Of a stretch of 64,000 bases of DNA, positions 52,691-61,391 are shown in pieces; the stretch's first letter is position 1; each line of letters opens with the position of its first letter. The stretch is from Bacteroidales bacterium. GTDB taxonomy: Bacteria; Bacteroidota; Bacteroidia; Bacteroidales; UBA932. The position numbers were made by a program, and so were the translations under genes. The stretch is from assembly GCA_017529425.1 (NCBI GenBank), contig JAFXNQ010000015.1, forward strand, positions 41,612-105,611, in the 5' to 3' direction. Below the pieces are notes generated by a model. That model made no database searches and had not been told where the DNA came from. It saw only the letters and a list, made by a program, of their open reading frames with translations.

Positions 52691-53561
52691 ATTGCCTCAA
52701 TACAATTGTATCCAGCCAAGGTACGAATTTTTCTTGCCATTCGGAAGTTTCCGGGTTTAATTTTTCTGTGTTGGCGCCAAATCCATGGCCCCCAGTTTCA
52801 TATAGAATACGTTTGTGCAGAACACCAGAAGCTGTGAGCGCAGAATCCATCAGTTCGGAATTGTGATAATCCACAACTTCATCGTCCCTGCAGTTGAGCA
52901 AGAAAACGGGTGGCATTCTGGAGTTTACATGTTTTTCCAGAGATAGTGAGTCACGGAGGCTTATGTCGTGCACGCGGGAGCGCCCCATCACTCCGTTTCT
53001 TGAGCGTTTATGTACATATCTTTCTTCTGACATGGTTACAACCGGATATATTGCCGCAATGAAATCGGGTACCAGCGAGACTTCCGGTTCAATACCGTAG
53101 CGCTCAAGAAAGTTGGTGCCGGCAAAAGAACCGGAACTCAGGACCAGATGTCCGCCGGCAGAGAACCCCATCGCACCCACGGGGCCGTCGTATTGCTCAC
53201 GGACCAGTTCTATGGAGCGCTGCAGGTCGCAGATCATATCTGGATGGCGGTTGCCCCTAAAAATTGCACGGTATGCAAACAGATGGTCGGCTACCCCAGC
53301 CACGCGGTAATTAAGGATATATGCGGCGATTCCGTTATCTGCCAGCCAATTAGCCACAGCAATCCCTTCTGACTTGGTGTCGTGCCAGTAATAGCTGCCG
53401 CCCGGGCATACAATAACAGAAGCAACCGGCTTTCCTTCTGGTAAAATGGGGGTAAGAGTTACGCGAGCCTTGCATGAGGTCCCTTCCCATATGTTGATTT
53501 GCGCCGTGGCAGGCCGGGCTATGGTGATGGCAAACAGTATAAAGAATAACTTAATCTTCAT
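52656..53561 (-). CDS. Secreted alpha/beta hydrolase (esterase-like)
   Basis: 301 residues with a signal peptide (MKIKLFFILFAITIARPATA). Alpha/beta-hydrolase fold with oxyanion region VIVCPGGSYYWHDTKSEG, nucleophile GFSAGGH, acid Asp in CRDDEVV and His in GGHGFG, complete like acetyl-xylan or endo-xylanase-type esterases. It is not a usual aryl polyene gene. Its 35-base overlap with the ligase and 11-base overlap with the MMPL gene make it part of the operon. It could deacylate or transfer an ester at the cell surface, or be a later insertion. Confidence 0.82.
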   Translation of the reverse strand: MKIKLFFILFAITIARPATAQINIWEGTSCKARVTLTPILPEGKPVASVIVCPGGSYYWHDTKSEGIAVANWLADNGIAAYILNYRVAGVADHLFAYRAIFRGNRHPDMICDLQRSIELVREQYDGPVGAMGFSAGGHLVLSSGSFAGTNFLERYGIEPEVSLVPDFIAAIYPVVTMSEERYVHKRSRNGVMGRSRVHDISLRDSLSLEKHVNSRMPPVFLLNCRDDEVVDYHNSELMDSALTASGVLHKRILYETGGHGFGANTEKLNPETSEWQEKFVPWLDTIVLRQYGYRIQHSVGN

Positions 53562-56500
53562 CCTTAAGAATGTATTTTAAGTTTGATGGGATACCGGCGC
53601 AACGGGTTGCGGTCAGGTACTTTTCTTCTTCATTAAAATAGGCCGTGACCTCCATCTCCCTGTGCGATAAGGCTACCAGCAGGGGATAAACACCGCAGCC
53701 GGCATCTTCAATCTCAAGAGATTTGCCGCTGAGCGTGTCAACCTGATTGTAGACAGCCTTTCTGAGGTATTTACGGCATTCAGCCTTGGCATCATGTCCT
53801 TTGTACAGATATCTGGAGCGAACATAAGGTGCAACATACTCCGCCGTCTCACGTTCGCATCGTATGCGATCATATTCTGCAATGTAACTGTGGCGTACAG
53901 AGCGTGAGAAGGAGGCTATGTCACCATCAGGAACGTAGAATCTCTTGCCGACTTCCAGATATAACCCGGCGCTGTGGAGAATCTTGTTATGTTTGGGTAA
54001 CATATACCCGAATCCATGGATATAAAGCGGCAGTACAGGTACAGAGAGCTCTTTTGCAAGAAGGAATGCTCCGCGGTGGAATCGCAGTATGTTACAGTCA
54101 GGACTTCTGGTGCCCTCCGGGAAAATCAATATGGAATAGCCACGAGCCACCAGAGCCTTGAGGCGGGCACAGTCATTTTCAAACGCCATCGAAGTCGGGA
54201 GGAAGTCTGCCTTGCGAATCACAGGCGCATACATCTTCCATGCCCAGTCGTTAGTTAGCATCACGATTTTGGGGTGCAGGGAAAGTATCGCCAGAATGTC
54301 AAAGTGCGACTGATGGTTGCAAATATAAACGGCAGGTGAAACTAAATCCTCTCCGGAAGCATTCCTGACCGTGAATCGGCATCCCGGTATCGCCCTGATA
54401 GCCATGTTGGAAATGCGCCAGAACATGCGGTGATAATTGAGCCGCTTACGTTCATTGTTACCTCCAAACATAAAAAATACCGCAGCCCAGAGGGCGATGA
54501 TACACAGCGAGAGGCCGAAGGTAGAGAATACGAAAGCGGTACAGAGCAGCATGGCTATGGTGAGCGGGTATTTGCGCATACTCCCGGACGGGTTGCGGGT
54601 AAGCATACGGAACACCATAGGCGGCAGGTAATAGGCCATCAAAACCACCGTTAGCATACCGATAATTGTCACCGACGCAAGCGAACGCATCGCGGGGTGA
54701 CGTGCCACAATCAGGGCTCCAATGCCGATGAACATAATCAGTGCCGACAGAACAACCGCATTTTTGTATGACCTCAGAATCTTTTTGCCGGTGGCGTATT
54801 CGTACATCAAGCCTTCTGTTATGAAGATGGTGTAATCATCTCCCTGGCCAAAAATAAAGGTGGCCAGGATGATGTTAATAATGTTGAAGCCGATTCCGCA
54901 GAAGTGCATGGTGCCAAGTATCCAGATCCAGCCAACTGCGAGCGGCAAGAAGCTCATTATGCTGAGCTCCAGTGAGCCAAAACTCAGCCATAGAAAGAGG
55001 AAAACTATAATCCCGCAGATGAGGCCGATACGGTCAAAATCGCTGTTGAGCGAACTTACCAGTGAACTGCTAAGATCAGAATCGTTAAAGCAGAAACAAT
55101 TCTCGGGGAGGGCTGCCCTGATTGATTCTTCCCTTTGTGCCACCTTTTCTGAGGGTACATCCAGATAGGCTACCATTTGCAGGCGACTGTCACAAGGGAG
55201 GAACATCGCCATGCCAACAGTTTCATATAAAGGGGCAAACCAACTATCCTCCTGGATTTCCCATTCCCGTGATATATTGTCCAGAAAGGGACGCACTGCC
55301 CAGTCGGTAAATCCCGCCGAAGTGGCGGCACGTGGCAGGGTAGATGCCACATCGGCGTGATCGCTCCAGAACTGCCTCCACATAGCCAGCCGCTCTTCCT
55401 GTGTTTTGCAGGATGGTACAAACGGGCTCAGTGAGCGGGCCTCAGGTATTGCCTCAGAGAGACTTTCCATGGCTGCGATGGTAGCATCTCTGTCCGATGC
55501 TTCAGCAACCAGATAAATAGTTTTCTGTTCGCCGCTCTCACCAGAAAGAGTGGAGAGGATTTCGAAGCCGGCCTGCTGGTCGGCGGTCATATAATTGATA
55601 TTGTGAAGGTCAGCATCGAATTTGACCTTCCTCCCGGCTATGTAAAGAACTACGGTAACCGCAAGGAACAGTATGAAGAAAACTCTGCGTACCCCTTTGG
55701 ACGGGTTGATGTTGCGGTCAAAGTCAAAGCGTATCGTGTTGCGCGGTTTGCCCGCTGCCGGGATGAAAACCGGGAGGAATATCAGCACAAAAAGAATCGT
55801 CCCGACCAGCATCATAGCCCCGATAAAGCCAAAGTCATGCAGCGCATCGGCCTTGAGCAGCAACAGCGACAGAAAGGCGCCGACCGTGGTGATATTGCCG
55901 ACCAGCAGTGGATTGACCTGTTCTGAAAGGGCCTTGCGCTTATCGGGTTGATACTTGAGATGGTCTATGTAGTGCAGAGGATAGTTGACCGCTATGCCGA
56001 TTATGGTAGAGCCGATGCCAAGCACGATAATGGAGATTGCCGGCTTGAAAAGGGCAATCAGTCCAAGGGCAAAAACCGCCCCGGCTGCTATAGAGACAAG
56101 AATCCAGAATACGTCGGTGAAACGCTTGTAGCTGAACCACAAAATAATGCTTATGAGTATCGCCGCAAGCAGCAGCGCCATGATGCTGTCCTTCTTTATG
56201 CGCGATGCGTTTTCCACCGCCACCTCCGGACCGCCGGTGGAGGTAATCTGCACAGTTTGGGAGTGTGCGGCTGCCTTTGCCTTTATGTCGTTGACAAAAC
56301 TTACAAGTTCTGAGTTCTTGCGGCTCTCGCTGCTGCCGTATGGGGAGTCAAGAAAAATGACACCGGTGGAGCCGTCGGCGGTGAATATGTTGCCATCTTC
56401 AATCATGCTCCTCCGTGCAGGGTTCAGTGTCTGCAGTCTCTGCCATACGGGTGTGAACAGGCCAAGCGGATCCTTGCGCAGGAAGCGTGCCTGCGGCCCG

Positions 56501-56979
56501 GGGTTAATCATAGCCTCCTTGTTGGCCTGCATTCTTTGCTCGATATATCCGTCGCTCTTGAGCAGGGAATCCATCCGGGCATAATCCTGCTCCTGCAAGA
56601 AGTATGGGAAATTGTCAGAAATAAAGTCGCTTACGTCAAAGAAAGCGTCGCTGTCACCGGGGTCCTGGAGTTGGGGATAGATGCCGTCGGGGTTGTTTTC
56701 CTCCCAGATTTCCCGGAAAGAGGTCATTGCCTCCAGCTTTTCTTCTTTTGTGCCGCCGTTAAAGAGTATCGCAATCTTGTTGTTGGCCCCGAGACGGTCG
56801 TATACCTCGGTGTAGCGGCTGGTCTGCTTACTTGCTGGCAGAAAAGATGAGATATCCTCGTTGTATTTGAGCCGCAGTGCACTTACGACGCACAGGGCAA
56901 GCACAACTGCAAGTGCGATTGCCGCTGCTGCCTTGTGTGAAGAGAGATAGTCGTATAGTCTGAGTATTGCCCTCCTCAT
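53551..56979 (-). CDS. MMPL/RND exporter fused to lysophospholipid acyltransferase and a truncated methyltransferase domain
   Basis: 1142 residues from ATG 56979, which overlaps the GT2 stop (ATGA); a Met 15 bases upstream is also in frame. Residues 1 to about 810 are an MMPL-type RND transporter with about 12 helices and large periplasmic loops. The acyltransferase part has NHQSHFD (about 887) and FPEGTRS (about 952). From about 1065 there is a class I SAM-methyltransferase start with EDAGCGVYPLL and VTAYFNEEEKYLTATRCAG, but the protein stops about 55 residues later, whereas a full domain needs roughly 120 more. Fusions of all three are known in Bacteroidota pigment clusters. It exports or assembles the lipid-linked pigment. 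Confidence 0.87.
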   Translation of the reverse strand: MRRAILRLYDYLSSHKAAAAIALAVVLALCVVSALRLKYNEDISSFLPASKQTSRYTEVYDRLGANNKIAILFNGGTKEEKLEAMTSFREIWEENNPDGIYPQLQDPGDSDAFFDVSDFISDNFPYFLQEQDYARMDSLLKSDGYIEQRMQANKEAMINPGPQARFLRKDPLGLFTPVWQRLQTLNPARRSMIEDGNIFTADGSTGVIFLDSPYGSSESRKNSELVSFVNDIKAKAAAHSQTVQITSTGGPEVAVENASRIKKDSIMALLLAAILISIILWFSYKRFTDVFWILVSIAAGAVFALGLIALFKPAISIIVLGIGSTIIGIAVNYPLHYIDHLKYQPDKRKALSEQVNPLLVGNITTVGAFLSLLLLKADALHDFGFIGAMMLVGTILFVLIFLPVFIPAAGKPRNTIRFDFDRNINPSKGVRRVFFILFLAVTVVLYIAGRKVKFDADLHNINYMTADQQAGFEILSTLSGESGEQKTIYLVAEASDRDATIAAMESLSEAIPEARSLSPFVPSCKTQEERLAMWRQFWSDHADVASTLPRAATSAGFTDWAVRPFLDNISREWEIQEDSWFAPLYETVGMAMFLPCDSRLQMVAYLDVPSEKVAQREESIRAALPENCFCFNDSDLSSSLVSSLNSDFDRIGLICGIIVFLFLWLSFGSLELSIMSFLPLAVGWIWILGTMHFCGIGFNIINIILATFIFGQGDDYTIFITEGLMYEYATGKKILRSYKNAVVLSALIMFIGIGALIVARHPAMRSLASVTIIGMLTVVLMAYYLPPMVFRMLTRNPSGSMRKYPLTIAMLLCTAFVFSTFGLSLCIIALWAAVFFMFGGNNERKRLNYHRMFWRISNMAIRAIPGCRFTVRNASGEDLVSPAVYICNHQSHFDILAILSLHPKIVMLTNDWAWKMYAPVIRKADFLPTSMAFENDCARLKALVARGYSILIFPEGTRSPDCNILRFHRGAFLLAKELSVPVLPLYIHGFGYMLPKHNKILHSAGLYLEVGKRFYVPDGDIASFSRSVRHSYIAEYDRIRCERETAEYVAPYVRSRYLYKGHDAKAECRKYLRKAVYNQVDTLSGKSLEIEDAGCGVYPLLVALSHREMEVTAYFNEEEKYLTATRCAGIPSNLKYILKDED

Positions 56980-57728
56980 CGCGACCTCCTGCAAAAGAGC
57001 CTGTTTATGAGCATCCTGGGATAGCCGTAAACTATGGCCAGGATGCAGAGGAATGTGTTAAGCGCGAAAATGCGCATGAAGTCGAATATCGGGTGGAAAT
57101 GTGTCACCCGGTCTTCTGGATAATCGACGCGTATGGGTACAGATGCTATATCAAGTCCCTTCCAGGCAGAGAATACCAGTAGCAGGAGTTCTGCCTCATA
57201 GCGGTTTGTCATTAGCCTGACGCCGCTGATTTCACGGATAGGGTATATACGGTAGCCTGACTGGGTGTCGGGGATTTTTCTGAGGGTCTGGATTTCGAAC
57301 CAGAAATTGGCGAACCGGTTGGCGAAAGTATTGCCCCTGGGCATCCCGTCTGCAGTGAGATTGCGGCTGCCCACCACCAGTGTGCGGGGTGCGCACGCAC
57401 CCAGCAGAGCCGGAATATCTTCCGAAAAATGTTGCCCGTCGCCATCCATGGTTACTACATATTCATAACCGTTCAGGCGTGCAAACCGGAAGCCCTCCTT
57501 CAGGGCATACCCCTTGCCGCTGTTCTTTGCTATGGTAATCAGCTGCAGATCCCCGGGATATTGTTGACAAAGGGTTTCCAGGGCGGTCGCGGTGCCATCT
57601 GTAGAGCCGTCGTTAACCACCAGCACCGGCATGTTCTGTTCCAGCGCACGGGTAACAACATGGGCAATGGTGCCCGCGTTGTTGTAAGTCGGAATAATGA
57701 TGATTGTATCCTGCCGGGTAGATGACAT
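56976..57728 (-). CDS. GT2-family glycosyltransferase (dolichol-phosphate mannosyltransferase-like)
   Basis: 250 residues. GT-A fold with IIIIPTYNNAGTIAHVV at the start, the nucleotide loop VVNDGSTDGT and the DXD-type DGDGQH, followed by SVPIRVDYPEDR. A hydrophobic C-terminal helix (about 210-238) suggests membrane attachment. Similar GT2 enzymes are found in aryl polyene clusters and are thought to decorate the lipid-linked head. It is immediately before the exporter gene in transcription order. Confidence 0.87.
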   Translation of the reverse strand: MSSTRQDTIIIIPTYNNAGTIAHVVTRALEQNMPVLVVNDGSTDGTATALETLCQQYPGDLQLITIAKNSGKGYALKEGFRFARLNGYEYVVTMDGDGQHFSEDIPALLGACAPRTLVVGSRNLTADGMPRGNTFANRFANFWFEIQTLRKIPDTQSGYRIYPIREISGVRLMTNRYEAELLLLVFSAWKGLDIASVPIRVDYPEDRVTHFHPIFDFMRIFALNTFLCILAIVYGYPRMLINRLFCRRSR

Positions 57729-57732
57729 AGCC

Positions 57733-58059
57733 TTATTGAAGTTTCAGGGCCATCGAGGCGCAAACTTTGCCGTCCATCAAAACGCTGACTGAACCAGAAT
57801 CGCCAAACTGGTAAACCAGGCGGGTGTCATCTGCCGGTATGACTGGAGAGATGAACTTTATGTTCCTGGCAGAAATGACATCGACCGCATGGCCGCATAT
57901 CTCCGACATCAGCTCGACCGCAATCTTAACTATCACCACCCCGGGTGTAATGGGGTAGCCGGGGAAATGTGCTGCATAAACAACACTCGACTTAAGGAGC
58001 TTGACCTCCGCACCCTCCTTTGTAAGGTTAATTATCTCGTAAAGTTCGCTCTTCAGCAT
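57733..58059 (-). CDS. Hotdog-fold 3-hydroxyacyl-ACP dehydratase, short form (ApeI-like)
   Basis: 108 residues. The family stretch is HFPGYPITPGVVIVKIAVELM, with catalytic His31; the preceding MLKSELYEIINLTKEGAEVKLLKSS is strand-rich. It is shorter than FabZ (about 140) and resembles the small dehydratase of aryl polyene clusters that forms a heterodimer with a longer partner. That partner may be the 142-residue hotdog protein at 62479-62907. The role is inferred from cluster logic. Confidence 0.82.
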   Translation of the reverse strand: MLKSELYEIINLTKEGAEVKLLKSSVVYAAHFPGYPITPGVVIVKIAVELMSEICGHAVDVISARNIKFISPVIPADDTRLVYQFGDSGSVSVLMDGKVCASMALKLQ

Positions 58060-58062
58060 AAG

Positions 58063-58584
58063 TTATTCTTTGATAAAGAGTTTTTGCGGTATTTCGGCAT
58101 CAGTAACTATATTGGAGAACTTTATGGAAGTCTCCTCTCCGTCTTTTCCAAAGAGCATGACGTCGTGTATCAGGAGTGTTTTCTTGTCTGCCTGAAGCAC
58201 TATCCTGGTAAACATCCGCTTGAGGTCTTTACGCAGAGGGATCAGAACTAAGATAAGCTCCCCAGAGGTCTCTTCTGCGCTGCAGGCAAAGTCCTTCTCT
58301 TTTGGGAGGGTCAGGTGCTGGGCAGAAGGTATGTCTCCGTTGAATATGGTAACTTTTGATGACGGGCGCTGCAGTTCCCATCTTATCTTGTCAGGGGCTT
58401 TGAGAAATACCACACCTTCAGCTTTGATATCCTCCAAAAGCATAGGGGAGTGGCGCTGCATTACAAACGATGCGCTTAACGCATCGGGAGAATTGGCCTC
58501 GATGATGCGTTGCAGCACTCCGTCCTGGGCATGGAGCGTCAGCACGGGAAGCAGTGCAAGGAGAAGTGTGAACAACCTTTTCAT
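58063..58584 (-). CDS. LolA-like periplasmic lipid carrier
   Basis: 173 residues from the ATG at 58584, which starts a clean signal peptide (MKRLFTLLLALLPVLTLHA); an earlier in-frame Met would add 16 residues upstream that spoil the signal. SFVMQRHSPMLLEDIKAEGVVFLKAPDKIRWELQRPSSKV has the LolA pattern of an open half-barrel for lipid. Aryl polyene operons usually include one such protein to carry the pigment across the periplasm to the outer membrane. Four-base overlap with the upstream small EamA gene. Confidence 0.83.
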   Translation of the reverse strand: MKRLFTLLLALLPVLTLHAQDGVLQRIIEANSPDALSASFVMQRHSPMLLEDIKAEGVVFLKAPDKIRWELQRPSSKVTIFNGDIPSAQHLTLPKEKDFACSAEETSGELILVLIPLRKDLKRMFTRIVLQADKKTLLIHDVMLFGKDGEETSIKFSNIVTDAEIPQKLFIKE

Positions 58585-58934
58585 TTCAGTATGAATGCAC
58601 AACCTGTCATAATAAGTAACACTCCAATCCATTGCAAAGCTGATACCGATTCTTTAAAAACAAGTATAGCTGCAAACATTCCAAACAGGTAACTTATGCA
58701 AGTAAGGGGATATACTATGCTGAAAGAGTAGTGTTTAAGCAGATAAAGCCAGAGAACCGAGGCGAGCCCGAATGCAATGCCGCAGAACAGGAACCACCAG
58801 TTGGTGAGCTGTGAACGGAAAAAACTCCACGTCCAGCTGAAGGGACCGGATCTGGCCAGCCCCAGCTTTAGCAGTATCTGTCCGCCGCAGAGAAACAGGC
58901 TCTGCAACAGGGATAAGATTATCAGTTTAAGCAT
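58581..58934 (-). CDS. Small EamA/SMR-like four-helix membrane protein
   Basis: 117 residues with four predicted membrane helices (about 2-22, 33-58, 66-90, 97-116), as in the EamA half-domain or ArnE/ArnF-type flippase subunits. An acidic residue in VFKESVSALQW is family-typical. A two-copy assembly would move a lipid-linked intermediate across the inner membrane. Such a gene near LolA and MMPL proteins supports lipid traffic, but the substrate is unknown. Confidence 0.75.
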   Translation of the reverse strand: MLKLIILSLLQSLFLCGGQILLKLGLARSGPFSWTWSFFRSQLTNWWFLFCGIAFGLASVLWLYLLKHYSFSIVYPLTCISYLFGMFAAILVFKESVSALQWIGVLLIMTGCAFILK

Positions 58935-59481
58935 ATTCCTTTAAATTAAACGGTGGACAGATTTCGCGTATGGCCGACTCCGGATTGGATGTGAGGAGCA
59001 TCGCAAGGGCGTGATCTTCTGAAATGCCACCTGCAGCCTCATCGTACCAGCCAACCAGTGCGGTGTCAATGTCTCCCATGGATATTTGCATCCATGCGTC
59101 CAGCAGGGCGCTCTCCATGGATTTGCCGCGATGTGAATAAGTAGTGTTGTAGCCGTGGCACTTCAGCCGGATGCCTATCAGCGAGCCAATGGTGTTATGG
59201 GTCGACTGCATAAAGTGCACCGGTCGCATTGTGGCTCCCTCTTCTTCGCAGACACCTTTGAGAAATTCGAGAGAATTCTCCAGGCAGCCATAGTCGGTCG
59301 CGGTTATAATAGCGTCTGGCTCTTTGCATCCAGCCTGCTCCAGCGCTTTCACAGATGTCCACAGGGCACGCTTGAGAAGCCTGCCCAGGCGCCTCGCCTC
59401 TATAGGGGTAAGGATACCCTTGAGGTCGGGCTCGCTGTCACCAAGGGATACTATAGAACGTATGTATACTTTTCTAAGCAT
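58927..59481 (-). CDS. Ketosynthase-like chain-length factor, short (PF13723 type)
   Basis: 184 residues, half the length of a ketosynthase. The core DAIITATDYGCLENSLEFLKG and HFMQSTHNTIGSLIGIRLKCHGYNTTYSHRG is a thiolase-fold N-half without the active Cys (the STHNTIG position is where the nucleophile would be). The family is used as the chain-length partner of an active ketosynthase in aryl polyene synthesis. It sits next to a full ketosynthase (8-base overlap), the probable partner. Confidence 0.82.
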   Translation of the reverse strand: MLRKVYIRSIVSLGDSEPDLKGILTPIEARRLGRLLKRALWTSVKALEQAGCKEPDAIITATDYGCLENSLEFLKGVCEEEGATMRPVHFMQSTHNTIGSLIGIRLKCHGYNTTYSHRGKSMESALLDAWMQISMGDIDTALVGWYDEAAGGISEDHALAMLLTSNPESAIREICPPFNLKEYA

Positions 59482-60628
59482 GGGAGAGAATTAGGGATGA
59501 GTCGTTACCTCCAAAGCCAAAGGCGTTGCAAAGTACGTGTCGCAGTGGTCTATCGCCGCCGGCAGTGGGTGTGATGCACGCAGGGTCGGCTGTAGAGAAA
59601 GCGTATTGTGCCGGGATAAAGCCGTGCTGAAGCGCGAGTATAGAGAATATCGCCTCTATCGAGCCGGAAGCACTTGTAGTATGGCCCGTAAGGGCCTTTG
59701 TGGATGATACGGGGGGCATTTTATCCCCGAAGACACGCCTTAGCGCAGCACTTTCTGAAGCATCGTTGTTTGGCGTGCCGGTGCCATGAGCATTGACATA
59801 GTCAATATCGGATGGCCTGAGACCGGAGCAGGAAAGTGCCTGAAGCATCGCTCTGTAAGCACCTTCTCCATTTTCTGATGATGCGGTTTGGTGAAAGGCG
59901 TCGCACGCGTTTCCAAATCCTCCGAGATAGGCGAGTGGTCTGGCACCGCGGCGCAGCGCAGACTCTTCTCTCTCAAGCACCACGAATCCGGCCCCTTCTC
60001 CCAGATTGAGTCCGGCGCGATTCAAATCGAACGGCCTGCAGTTCTCGCGGTCGAGTATCATCAGCGAATTGAATCCGTTGAGATGATAAGACGAGAGACT
60101 TTCCGCACCGCCCGCCACGACCCGCTCTGCGAGGCCACAGCGGATAAGATTTGCCCCGAATCCAATTGCATTGGCTGCAGAAGAGCATGCCGTGGAGATG
60201 GTAGTCGCGTTTGAGAAGCAGCCAAAGTAGTCTGCTGTGGCGTCGGTAGTGGAACCGCAATCTTGATACTCTGAGAACTCAGGGTATGTCTTTTCACTGA
60301 GGTCCATGCCGCCAACGGTTGTGCCGGATATCAGCGGAAGAGGTGAGTCGTCATTCAGCGGCAGCCCAGCCTCTTCAAGGGCCTCCTTGAGAGCCATTAT
60401 GCCTATCAATGCAGTTCTTGGCAAGACCTTTTCTATGGACAGGAGTTTGGAGATTTCCCTGTCCGGCATGGGCACCTCCCCAACCGGACAATTCCTCAAC
60501 CTGGTCTCCAGATAGCGTACTGCTGATATGCCGCAACGGCACTGCCTCAGAGCGGCGAGATTCTCATTCTTGCCGAATCCGAGGGCGCTTACGACACCGG
60601 CGCCGGTTATAGCTATTCTCGGAATCAC
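59474..60628 (-). CDS. Ketosynthase (KAS II family) adjacent to the chain-length factor
   Basis: 384 residues. Active site Cys138 in STACSSAANAIG, His in NAHGTGTPNND and His in KALTGHTTSASGS, all present. HVLCNAFGFGGNDSSLILSHA closes the protein. The dimer with the chain-length-factor-like protein encoded next is likely. It would extend the acyl chain by two carbons per cycle with malonyl-ACP, on one of the ACPs. Overlaps the ACP gene by four bases. Confidence 0.9.
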   Translation of the reverse strand: MIPRIAITGAGVVSALGFGKNENLAALRQCRCGISAVRYLETRLRNCPVGEVPMPDREISKLLSIEKVLPRTALIGIMALKEALEEAGLPLNDDSPLPLISGTTVGGMDLSEKTYPEFSEYQDCGSTTDATADYFGCFSNATTISTACSSAANAIGFGANLIRCGLAERVVAGGAESLSSYHLNGFNSLMILDRENCRPFDLNRAGLNLGEGAGFVVLEREESALRRGARPLAYLGGFGNACDAFHQTASSENGEGAYRAMLQALSCSGLRPSDIDYVNAHGTGTPNNDASESAALRRVFGDKMPPVSSTKALTGHTTSASGSIEAIFSILALQHGFIPAQYAFSTADPACITPTAGGDRPLRHVLCNAFGFGGNDSSLILSHA

Positions 60629-60885
60629 TTGGTGCGGTTGTCAGTGACGTATTGTGCAATTACAGCAACGCTCTGGAATACCTTCTGGCCTTCTTTGGGG
60701 GAGGCAAGGCGGATTCCGTAGTTCTTCTCGAGCAGAATGAGAAGTTCAAGCACGTCAATAGAGTCCAGGCCGAGCCCCTCGTCACCAAAGAGAGGGGCGT
60801 TGTCGTCAATGTCATCAGGAGTCATACCCTCGAGGTTAAGGGCCTCTATGATACTGAGTTTTAATTCTTTAATAAGATCTTCCAT
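60625..60885 (-). CDS. Acyl carrier protein
   Basis: 86 residues. Phosphopantetheine site DSI at 41-43 (Ser42) within GLGLDSIDVLELLILLEKNYGIRL. Four-helix ACP pattern. It is one of two ACPs in the operon; the other is at 63778-64000. It probably carries the growing polyene while the other carries the starter, or both are used in series. It is not the housekeeping AcpP, whose motif is DSLD. Confidence 0.92.
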   Translation of the reverse strand: MEDLIKELKLSIIEALNLEGMTPDDIDDNAPLFGDEGLGLDSIDVLELLILLEKNYGIRLASPKEGQKVFQSVAVIAQYVTDNRTK

Positions 60886-60899
60886 AGTTATTCAGTTAA

Positions 60900-61391
60900 T
60901 TATCTTTCAATCAAATATGCTTTGCAGGTCCATTCACTCTCGCTGCGGCAGTCTATCCATCCCACAATGGCAGATGTGGTGACTGAGTCCTGAAACGCCT
61001 CCTCCACAACAGCCCACATACGCCCTTCGTCGTACTCTTCCAGCAGGAAAGCGGAGGTCTCTCCCTTGTATTTGTTGCGTATTGCAACCTCTCCCGTAAT
61101 AATGTTGGGTAAGGTATAAACAAATAGAGAAGGAGAGGGGTAGTCAGCCATCGTCTTCTCGTAATTGATGTCGTTGGTCATGCAGCCGTTGCGGGAGAAC
61201 ATAAGTACTGCCCGGTCTTCACGGGGTTCAAACCGGTCAGCGTCACCCTCCAGCAATAACTCTGAGGCAAGGAAACCAAGTTTGCAAAGGGTGTCCATCT
61301 TGAAAAACTTGGGATACTCTATCTTATGTTCCCTATATAGGTTGGAAAGGGTGGCTCCGCTGGGAATATCTATGCTTCTTGCTATTCTCAT
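60900..61391 (-). CDS. Ketosynthase-like protein without active-site Cys (second half-length)
   Basis: 163 residues. YPSPSLFVYTLPNIITGEVAIRNKYKGETSAFLLEE corresponds to the ketosynthase stretch around the nucleophile, but no Cys stands at the expected site. Elsewhere RAVLMFSRNGCMTNDINYEKT resembles the entry strand of thiolase-fold proteins. It resembles proteins annotated in other Bacteroidota only as 3-oxoacyl-ACP synthase. It lies between the ACP and a full ketosynthase (61388), overlapping the latter by four bases, so a partner or scaffold role is likely. True enzyme activity is doubtful. Confidence 0.7.
   Translation of the reverse strand: MRIARSIDIPSGATLSNLYREHKIEYPKFFKMDTLCKLGFLASELLLEGDADRFEPREDRAVLMFSRNGCMTNDINYEKTMADYPSPSLFVYTLPNIITGEVAIRNKYKGETSAFLLEEYDEGRMWAVVEEAFQDSVTTSAIVGWIDCRSESEWTCKAYLIER

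Noticed and set aside
58585..58632. Longer N-terminus for the LolA-like gene
   Set aside because: The extra residues spoil the signal peptide, which starts cleanly at 58584.
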